Source: Oscillospiraceae bacterium (GTDB taxonomy: Bacteria; Bacillota; Clostridia; Oscillospirales; Oscillospiraceae). Taken from it: a DNA stretch of 64,000 nucleotides. The DNA lies in NCBI GenBank assembly GCA_017409205.1, contig JAFQTF010000005.1, positions 1 through 64,000 of the forward strand, written 5' to 3'. The translations under genes were made by a program, and so were the position numbers. The notes beneath the pieces were generated by a model. It searched no databases and was not told where the DNA came from. It was given only the letters and a program-made list of their open reading frames with translations. The first letter of the stretch is position 1. Each line of letters opens with the position of its first letter. This document shows positions 59,301 through 64,000 of the stretch, one piece after another.

Positions 59301-61201
59301 AATTTGATGCCGCCGGACTCAGGTTCAGTGATGGTGGTCCAGCCATCACCGCTTGTTTCAACGTCATCCTCAACATCGGGAGTCACGCCGACAGAGCCGC
59401 CGGTGGTGCCGCCCTCGGTATCCCCGCTGTCTTCACCGGAATCGGAATTCAGCAGAGAGATGGTCTGGGGAGAGGCATACTCCTTGGTGTTATAGGCCAG
59501 GCCCAGAGAGCTTGCGGTGATAGAAGTATTGTTGTAATAGCCGTCACGGCCTTTGGAACTCAGGTTATACACGCTGTCGGCGCTGTAGCGCTCCACCTTG
59601 ACTTCGGTGCCGGTGATGGCAAAGACAGTCATGGTCAGCTTGCTGTCATCGCGCTCATTGATGTTATAGCCGGTTTCGTTGTAGTAACCGGTATAGCCGG
59701 CATTCATGTAGGTGAAGTTCAGAGTCTCGGTGGTATACTTGGTATTGTCAGCGGGGTCCGCAATATACAGGGTATCACCCTCTGCGCGGTAGATGGCTTC
59801 ACCGCCCAGATAGTTGTCACAGCCGTAAGCATGGTCGTGGCCGTGCAGGAAGATGATGTTCAGACCGTCTTCGCCGGCGGCATTCAGAACATCAAACAGG
59901 TACTTGGCATACTTGCCGTCGCCCTGAACCTGGGTACGGGGGCTGTAGTGCAGGGGCAGGTGGGAGACCACAAAAATGGGGGCAGTGTAGTCTTCCGCAA
60001 TCTTGGCATCCAGCCATGTCTTCATAGTGTTTGCCAGGCCCTGAATACCGGTAGCGGAGCCGCCGCCGTTGGGATAGTCATCCTCGTTCAGCACATAGGC
60101 AGCGTAATTGCCAAAGTCATGGCCTCCGGTTTTATCGATACGGGAATCCATGTTGTCATGGTTGCCCTGCACCAGGATGGTATTGTCATTGTTGACATCG
60201 GAATACACTGCCTGAACAGTTTCCATCAGGGAGGTGATGCCGTTGCCAACCTTGGTGGCATTGTTATGGTCGGTGCCGTCGTAGTCACCCACAAACAGCA
60301 TGCCGTCCATTCTGGCGTACTCCTGGCTGATCTGGGCCAGAATGTTGGTGACATTTTCCGCACTGTTCACGTGCAAGTCAGAGCCGTCGTTGTTGCCCTC
60401 CTGATAGTCGCCGCCAGCCAGGACATAGGTGGTGTTTTCATCGGCATAGCCGGTGATCTCATCCTCATCCAGGAACACGGTGACATGGCAGGTGTCGCTG
60501 AATTCACCGGCGGTTGCGGTAATGTCAGCTTCGCCGATCATGCCAAAATTCAGCAGACCGTCTTCATCGAAGAAGGCCACGTCTTCATTGGAGGAAGTCC
60601 AGGTGACAGTCTTGTCGGTGGCATCCTCGGGGGTGACAGTGGCAGTCAGGGTGACAGGCAGAGTACCCACCGGCACTTCCAGCTCATGCACATCCAGAGT
60701 GATGCCGGTGACGGCCACAGCTGCATCCTCTTCCTCGGAATCCTCAACATCCTCGGAAGGATCCGTTGCATCCTCATCCTCGGAAGGGTCAGTTGCGTCC
60801 TCGCCCTCGGATGGGTCAGTTGCGTCCTCGCCCTCGGATGGGTCAGTTGCATCCTCACCCTCGGAAGGGTCAGTTGCGTCCTCGCCCTCGGAAGGGTCGG
60901 TTGCATCCTCGCCCTCAGAAGGGTCGGTTGCATCCTCATCCTCGGAAGGATCGGTTGCATCCTCATCCTCGGAAGGATCGGTTGCATCCTCATCCTCGGA
61001 AGGAACATTCTCATTACCCTCAGCAGGATCGTCATCCTCAGAGAGTGCATTGCCGGAAATCCCGTCGGACACGCCGATTTCTGCGGTCTCGGAGATCTCA
61101 CTGATGATGGCTTCTTCATTTGCAAGTGCGTTTACGGGCATGACGCCGACCAGCATCACAACGCACAGAAGCATAGCAAGCCATCTTCTCATTTCCTTCA
61201 T
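53324..61201 (-). CDS. Giant secreted surface protein: repeats, Ig-like, phosphoesterase and von Willebrand A domains
   Basis: This is a 2,625-residue exported protein. The signal peptide ends around NALA (~27). An acidic block follows, with nine tandem nine-residue units (ATDPSEDED or ATDPSEGED). Next comes a BIG2-like Ig domain (~165-250). A calcineurin-type metallophosphoesterase spans ~255-560 (GDYDGTDH, GNHDN, SHLPLHYS, GHDHAYG). The middle has three ~75-residue Ig-like repeats and two copies of a KYLIV-type module. A von Willebrand A domain starts near 1265 with the MIDAS DTSSSM. The C-terminus has a Pro/Glu/Thr-rich spacer and a Val/Lys-rich tail, but no sortase motif or S-layer domain is seen. 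AAGGAGGTATAAGA precedes the ATG. It heads the RiPP-like operon. Confidence 0.85.
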   Translation of the reverse strand: MKEMRRWLAMLLCVVMLVGVMPVNALANEEAIISEISETAEIGVSDGISGNALSEDDDPAEGNENVPSEDEDATDPSEDEDATDPSEDEDATDPSEGEDATDPSEGEDATDPSEGEDATDPSEGEDATDPSEGEDATDPSEDEDATDPSEDVEDSEEEDAAVAVTGITLDVHELEVPVGTLPVTLTATVTPEDATDKTVTWTSSNEDVAFFDEDGLLNFGMIGEADITATAGEFSDTCHVTVFLDEDEITGYADENTTYVLAGGDYQEGNNDGSDLHVNSAENVTNILAQISQEYARMDGMLFVGDYDGTDHNNATKVGNGITSLMETVQAVYSDVNNDNTILVQGNHDNMDSRIDKTGGHDFGNYAAYVLNEDDYPNGGGSATGIQGLANTMKTWLDAKIAEDYTAPIFVVSHLPLHYSPRTQVQGDGKYAKYLFDVLNAAGEDGLNIIFLHGHDHAYGCDNYLGGEAIYRAEGDTLYIADPADNTKYTTETLNFTYMNAGYTGYYNETGYNINERDDSKLTMTVFAITGTEVKVERYSADSVYNLSSKGRDGYYNNTSITASSLGLAYNTKEYASPQTISLLNSDSGEDSGDTEGGTTGGSVGVTPDVEDDVETSGDGWTTITEPESGGIKFVLDTDGVNANTKYLIVNTSSNGIAYVLTNNNGSVGRTQVTISNGTITVADDTAISWASNGTSSSAFANQGRYVYPNDGRLSLNTSSSNMTIGNEGNGEYQIYRTDNNRRKYFVRYNNGWTGTRVNSYSSTTYSVYLFAYDSTIPGDGGLYGKLEGDLSYTVTPGTSAADALAAVKNGITIKYATAADYSDEQTADDGVVTWTLDPNYNSNTPGDYAVTISYNGTVLGTAEVIVPATTTYYIVESEPEYEVAMNTSAEDAVAAVKEKVTVYTASNAEGTDKTAISDDDVSWTWVDTYDGKNIGPYTLRISKDGIKLADVEVRVNVEYETGIKDGWTYVGETEATGGSYTYTLDTDGIDAGSSNKYIIVAETQALALHTSGTSASTAESVNISSDGKTVTTTTRDYEYYWNSTYGFTRGSYGLHQSGYYIYLGEKSASYMDGVINNGDGTYCLYDNEGTKRTLYYNGSRFTVSEESNYTAVSVRLYKYTGTTGGTPGGSIYAHLEGNTVYTLPNGKSATTAMNTVKAGITGYLSSSADGSNPTELEDSALTWTWLNKFNGNVPGSYWVQISYNGEVLGTVEVVVNAKEPGAVNNYPEYPNEGSIKVNKTGTGIDFQSSGIAQVEVSASGVPIKKGADVIVMLDTSSSMTSHTVTGSSKTRAKVLEESLVEMIKQFKTPGDDGALMDLRVAIADFNGFFSSGAYARDGADTMSDDISYAADSEAKVYTGDGTLGAGAFIDAADLANSYTLNYASGTNYDYAMDAIYQLGYAIKQANGSEERDLYVIFMSDGAAMQWNYYHSQGASSLWNNWITGAWTANQLTTTNLNCTTHAYYYDEVDHNGDGMRNEHRMANAIKGDPSETYEVIRKQDAYWAAETNEDNMYMVSGLGAKMFSISFDAQADTNVTEVSMDKSIASLASEQTGTTQYYYKVTTADELANAFDAIGSEIAYAAYNARYVDQMGDDYNLQMAVSNYSVVDGTSTTSKSITPKIEILSYDIYTRQDYLDGVITEDKIGDRKGTYTVLETVTFNTDGTVAYSDKKSGNILIDGVICAQSFWYNTNATAVAVEGVSIPTGTKADGTTTGSTNVLPSETFYWKMGTVQTSELAMRYYVYLDGSMEGTREAGSYPTNEYATLYYDNYLHNPCYKDTVSPVMPWKEANVSYAFYLVDENGNIINNQTTGQTGAFANKIAVTNPVVYDTVLLNTNEEIDAVEAAKVLPDGYTLFDATYGEDGKITDGATYTVTVNSNTTGGWTITSLKDTATTYVVHYDPEDASAYSKDMSVNEVGYDYTHTVVWFAVVWKIQALPDTVVIDYGLPVDISVLTNDMFGENGRLAGVGTVEAAQAATSADLTGYTAALASGFSNNHTGTYGTAEINTETGKVRYTLNTANGMQMETYEKFAYAAQYTGNENAGYYYDTVTVIPATTIYYEDSFVNLKSYTWNGGWQEVDKSNEKWVWNIAGETMDGVQAEDRPGQYALTDANNIYGFDSVNIPMSTYSLGSAMKANVDYDNKGTATFEFKGTGFDVIALTSNATGSIYVDVYNESDELLVSRLVDTYYGYTKGLYNVTYKYETVNVGTVDEPVYENQWLRYLGEKAAGGTAESKAEKPENPEVGTEVPGIEYVWVVDPNADNSLYQIPVMQVNDLTYGKYKAVITASYNTRYDNVEGSTDYDFYLDAIRIYDPANDGAGNQVIQDAYVADSEGWPSYIELRDKIITANTLGNESTETKIEGLVFIDGDDEIGDAQIRDYISYGPNNEVYLDAGQSVAFLLETPENIARVHLGIKSANGEAVTYKISNIAKSDIVSDQGTVSKGTVFNEKEGSVNTTTDMYYDITGWRNNIIVIKNSGSSGIISLTNIKSTYTSNPNGAVTTGEENTENGIAPASELGDEGVIPANETYLYMTPAAATLTLRSLNAPTQGGEEEPDATEPEVTVPETTEPEPTVPETTEPEETVPEETKPGTGNNPIGTIVQTVVKTVTKVVKHVLENIFGGWFR
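60752..61003 (-). repeat. 27-bp tandem repeat inside the giant gene
   Basis: Nine tandem units of 27 bases encode ATDPSEDED/ATDPSEGED nine-residue repeats. Units differ by a few third-base or Asp/Gly changes (for example GGAAGG or GGATGG variants), so the block has been shuffled by slippage or unequal recombination. It keeps the frame. Confidence 0.9.
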
Positions 61202-61296
61202 TCTTATACCTCCTTGAATCTCTTCAAGTTATTTCATAATCAGGCACATTGCCCCAAAATGGGTGCACTACACCTAACTATAACATTGTACCCTAT

Positions 61297-61325
61297 ATTG
61301 TATAATGTCATGTTGCAATTGTCAA
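61297..61325 (-). promoter_or_regulatory. Promoter of the giant-protein/RiPP-like operon
   Basis: On the minus strand TTGACA (complement of 61320-61325), 17 bases, TACAAT (complement of 61297-61302). The leader of about 90 bases contains the near-palindrome TGCCCCAAAATGGGTGCA at 61250-61267, a possible operator. Confidence 0.78.
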
Positions 61326-61349
61326 TAACGCATTGGACCGGACCCCAAC

Positions 61350-61391
61350 AAAAATATCCGGAGATGCCTCCTTTTGAAAGCATCTCCGGAT
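61350..61391 (-). terminator. Terminator of the kinase operon
   Basis: ATCCGGAGATGC (61356-61367) with GCATCTCCGGAT (61380-61391), a 12-bp stem. On the minus strand it is followed by ATTTTTG. It lies just after the stop codon of the 61396 gene. Confidence 0.85.
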
Positions 61392-61395
61392 CAGT

Positions 61396-62835
61396 TTATT
61401 TTTTCTGCTTTCCGTAACCGTAGCCATAGCCGTAACCATAGCCATAGTTATAGCTGTAGCCACCGTAGCCGTAGCCATAGCCGCTGGCAATGCCCTTGCG
61501 GATATTGTTGAACACGCAGCCGATCATGGGCAGCCTGCAGTCGTTCAGACGCTGAATACCATCCACGATCTGATCCCGTCCGGCATAGTCCTGACGCACT
61601 ACCATCAGGCCCGCCTCCGCCAGCTCTGCCACCTCCGCCGCATCCGCCAGCAGCGAACAGGGGGTGGTATCCAGAATGACATAGTCATACAGATTTCTGG
61701 CAGCCTTCACCAGCCGGTCCATGCTGCGCTCGGACAGCAGGGAGGAATGCTCCGCATTGTTTCCGGAGCCGCCGGAAATGATGAACAGATTTTCCACCTC
61801 TGTCGCCTGAATGGCTTCCACGGCAGTCATGGTGCCCTGCAGGCACTCCACAAGGCTCCGGGAATCATCCAGCGGATGCTCTTTGGAGGACAGGGTCCTT
61901 GCCACAGAGGGATTTCGCAGATCGCAGTCGATCAGCAGCACCTTTTTTCCTGTCTGCGCCAGAGAAACCGCCAGATTGATGGAAATGGTGGTCTTACCCT
62001 CGCCAGGGATGGCGCTGGATACCAGCAGGATCTTTTTCCCCTGTTCCTCCATAGCCTTTTCCACCCGCAGCCGCATCAGTCGGATGGCCTCCCGGAAGCC
62101 GGAATTCCGGCGGATCCGGTGTACCAGCGGATAGGGCATCTGCCGGGTGTTCTTTACGCTGATGATCTCGCCCAGGCAGGGAATATTCAGTATCTTCTTC
62201 AGTTCGGTCTCATTGTGAACGGTGTTCTTCAGCAGGACCATGGCGGCAATGATCGCACACCAGGCCAGACCGCCCAGAATTCCGCCCCGGATCAGCCAGT
62301 ATCTGCTGTTAAAGGAGGTCGCCGGTGTCTCGGGCACACCGCTTTCATCCAGCAAAACCAGCACGGTGGAGCCAACCACAAATTCCGACACCTGGGGATA
62401 GCACTCCATCACCGCAGTCAGCACATCATAGGCCCGCTGGGGATCCGGGTCCCGCACCTTCAGCGTCAGGATACTGGACTGGGCCGAAGCGGAAACCGAC
62501 ATCGCCGGCAGGGAACTGATGCCCAGCTTCTGAGAAACGGCATTTTTCATCAGATCACTGCTGAGGATCGAAGGGAAGGTATCCGCCATGACCTGCGCTG
62601 TCTTTTCATTATAACTGCTGACGCTGGCATAAAGGGGATTGGCCACCCGGACCGTAAAGGAAGCGTATGCTTCATAGTTTTCCTGATAGGAGCGGTGCTT
62701 CAGGAACCAGGTGCCCAGGCCAAAAACCAGGATCAGCACCAGACCAAAGGCCCACAGCCGCTTCGCCTGCCGCAGAAAATCTTCCAGCAGAATAATCAGG
62801 TCCAGCTCCTGTTGTTCTTTTTCTTCGTTTTCCAT
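61396..62835 (-). CDS. Fused chain-length determinant/tyrosine kinase (CpsC-CpsD type)
   Basis: This is a 479-residue protein. The N-terminal Wzz-like domain has two membrane spans (~30-46 and ~185-206) around an outside loop. The C-terminal ~250 residues are a bacterial tyrosine kinase: Walker A PGEGKTTIS (~275), LLIDCDLRNP (Walker A') and YDYVILDTTP (Walker B). The tail alternates Tyr and Gly (about ten Tyr in the last 30 residues), the autophosphorylation cluster. Such proteins regulate exopolysaccharide length and export. The kinase and activator are fused, unlike the split forms common in Firmicutes. It lies 15 bases after a similar gene. Confidence 0.9.
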   Translation of the reverse strand: MENEEKEQQELDLIILLEDFLRQAKRLWAFGLVLILVFGLGTWFLKHRSYQENYEAYASFTVRVANPLYASVSSYNEKTAQVMADTFPSILSSDLMKNAVSQKLGISSLPAMSVSASAQSSILTLKVRDPDPQRAYDVLTAVMECYPQVSEFVVGSTVLVLLDESGVPETPATSFNSRYWLIRGGILGGLAWCAIIAAMVLLKNTVHNETELKKILNIPCLGEIISVKNTRQMPYPLVHRIRRNSGFREAIRLMRLRVEKAMEEQGKKILLVSSAIPGEGKTTISINLAVSLAQTGKKVLLIDCDLRNPSVARTLSSKEHPLDDSRSLVECLQGTMTAVEAIQATEVENLFIISGGSGNNAEHSSLLSERSMDRLVKAARNLYDYVILDTTPCSLLADAAEVAELAEAGLMVVRQDYAGRDQIVDGIQRLNDCRLPMIGCVFNNIRKGIASGYGYGYGGYSYNYGYGYGYGYGYGKQKK

Positions 62836-62850
62836 AACCGCAGCCTTTCT

Positions 62851-64000
62851 TTATTTTGGGGTTTTGCCGTAGCCGTACTTATCGTAGGAGCCATACTTCC
62901 GGTAGCCGCCGTAGCGGTAATCGTAGCCATAGCCCCCGGTGGATGTAAACCGGCTGGAATAGACATTGTTCAGCACGCAGCCCAGCAGCTTTGCCCGCTG
63001 GCCTTCCAGGGCGCCGATAGCCTTGTTCAGGGCAGGCGTCACCGCCGCATTCTGACGGACCACCAGCAGGCAGGCATCTGCCAGACCGGTCATACCCTCA
63101 GCATCAGAGGCAGCTGTCATGGGAGGCAGATCCAGAATGACGAAATCGTAATTCTCTCTTGCCCAGTCCAGCAGACGGTTCATCCGCTGGGAGGTGATCA
63201 GTTCACTGGTTTTCCGGTCTCCCCGCCGGGCAAGCAGCAGATCCAGATTGGTGTCCCCATATTTCAGGATGGCTTCCGATGTGTTTGCCTCACCCGTAAG
63301 GACTTCCCGGATGCCTGCGCCGAACTTCTTCTGCTCCAGCACCAGATGGCAGGCAGGCTTGCGCAGGTCACAGTCGATCAGCAGCACCCGAGGGTACTTC
63401 TGCGCCATGGCCAGAGCCATATTCACGGCGATGGTGGACTTGCCTTCGTTTTCCAGAAGGCTGGTAACCATCAGCACTTTTCTGCCGCCCATGTGCTGCT
63501 CCACCCGGCGGCGGAGTTTCCGGAAGGTCTCCACAAACCGGAAACCAACAACGGGATTGTCGATCAGCAGGCTGCTCTTCTTTCGCCGGATGCGGGATAC
63601 CAGGGTTTTATATTTGTTTTCGTGGGGGATCTCTCCCAGATAGCTGCAGTCCAGTTTTTCCCTGGCCTCGTAGCTGCTGCGCACCGCATTGCGCCGCAGA
63701 GACAAAAAGGCCAGTCCGGCTGCGGTCAGCAGTGCTGCGATCACGGCCATTTTTTTCATCTGACCCACCGGATTCACGGAATTGGACGGGCCGGAAGGAA
63801 CGGCAGGATACTGCAGCACTTCGATGACGATGCCGTCGATAAAGGAATAGGTCAGTTCCTCGTGCCTGTCAATGATGGTCTGGGCCGTCAGGAAGGCTGT
63901 CCGGGGATCGGGAGAAGTCACGGTCATGGTGATCAGATTGGTATTGGGGATCACCGCCGTGGAAACAGAGGCATCCAGCCAGGTCACGCCCATAGTCTCC
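62851..64000 (-). CDS. Second fused chain-length determinant/tyrosine kinase (cut by window end)
   Basis: At least 380 residues are seen; the start lies beyond 64000, as the frame stays open to the window edge before the first Met and the first membrane span is missing. It has a Wzz-like outside domain, one membrane span (MAVIAALLTAAGLAFLSL), then the kinase domain with Walker A LENEGKSTIAVN, LLIDCDLRKP and YDFVILDLPP. The Tyr/Gly-rich tail (YGYDYRYGGYRKYGSYDKYG) is again present. It resembles the 61396 protein closely, so the pair arose by duplication or acts as a hetero-oligomer. Confidence 0.88.
   Translation of the reverse strand, partial: ETMGVTWLDASVSTAVIPNTNLITMTVTSPDPRTAFLTAQTIIDRHEELTYSFIDGIVIEVLQYPAVPSGPSNSVNPVGQMKKMAVIAALLTAAGLAFLSLRRNAVRSSYEAREKLDCSYLGEIPHENKYKTLVSRIRRKKSSLLIDNPVVGFRFVETFRKLRRRVEQHMGGRKVLMVTSLLENEGKSTIAVNMALAMAQKYPRVLLIDCDLRKPACHLVLEQKKFGAGIREVLTGEANTSEAILKYGDTNLDLLLARRGDRKTSELITSQRMNRLLDWARENYDFVILDLPPMTAASDAEGMTGLADACLLVVRQNAAVTPALNKAIGALEGQRAKLLGCVLNNVYSSRFTSTGGYGYDYRYGGYRKYGSYDKYGYGKTPK

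Noticed and set aside
60752..61003. The regular 27-base spaced array as a CRISPR
   Set aside because: There are no spacers; units are contiguous and stay in one reading frame of a surface protein.
55211..61417. An antisense open frame of 2,068 residues opposite the giant surface gene
   Set aside because: It has no ribosome site or signal, contains mirror images of the repeats, and follows from the codon bias of the real gene on the other strand, which has a signal peptide and real domains.

Overview
The window is a chromosomal segment of a low-branching, GC-rich member of the Firmicutes, most likely an Oscillospirales/Ruminococcaceae-type gut clostridium. The reasons are the clostridial gene set (mreC/mreD/PBP2 with maf, DapH-route lysine genes, QueH, YpsC-type methyltransferase, SecA with a zinc tail, RF1, TsaE/TsaB), G/C-rich third codon positions, consensus sigma-A promoters, AGGAGG ribosome sites and sortase-type surface proteins. 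A genus call from this sequence alone would be guesswork.

Layout. 1-4.7 kb: cell elongation operon on the minus strand (maf, mreC, mreD, PBP2), preceded by the end of a structured dispersed repeat. 4.8-10.1 kb: a U32 RNA-hydroxylation-type peptidase, and a TetR regulator divergent from a GH2 glycosidase. 10.3-19.56 kb: an AT-rich integrated element of about 9.2 kb lodged in the 3' end of tRNA-Gly(CCC). It is bounded by 24-bp att copies, with a tyrosine integrase at the tRNA end. It carries regulators with visible operators, three related secreted proteins, one membrane/sortase-type protein, a replication-like gene, a SprT-like protein and a serine recombinase. Two adjacent genes in it are interrupted only by in-frame TAG codons. 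19.8-31.8 kb: VOC protein, MarR-MATE efflux operon, a tiny Cys/Asn/Gly-rich membrane protein, DapH, a complete copy of the dispersed repeat, M20 deacetylase plus aminotransferase plus amidohydrolase, QueH, an RNA methyltransferase, a lipid kinase, a GH25 lysozyme-like protein and a zinc-ribbon membrane protein. 32-49.9 kb: SecA, PgeF, a peptide-type binding lipoprotein, a DUF3048 lipoprotein, GAPDH, a GntR/ABC operon, a polysaccharide deacetylase, RlmA, RF1, TsaE, TsaB, Upp and MalQ.

49.9-64 kb, all on the minus strand, is the most striking part. A 2,625-residue secreted protein (acidic tandem repeats, Ig-like domain, calcineurin-type phosphoesterase, von Willebrand A domain) is followed 14 bp later by a short peptide with a leader-like start and four Cys. 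After it come a membrane-anchored protein, an HPr-kinase-like protein, a radical SAM/SPASM enzyme and a PqqD-like peptide chaperone, the last four with ATGA overlaps. This looks like an operon for a ribosomally made, post-translationally modified peptide (RiPP) coupled to a giant surface protein. Upstream lie two tandem fused chain-length-determinant/tyrosine-kinase proteins for exopolysaccharide export; the second is cut by the window end.

All family assignments are from reading the protein sequence; no database search was run. Promoter, operator and terminator calls come from direct base matching and counted spacings.
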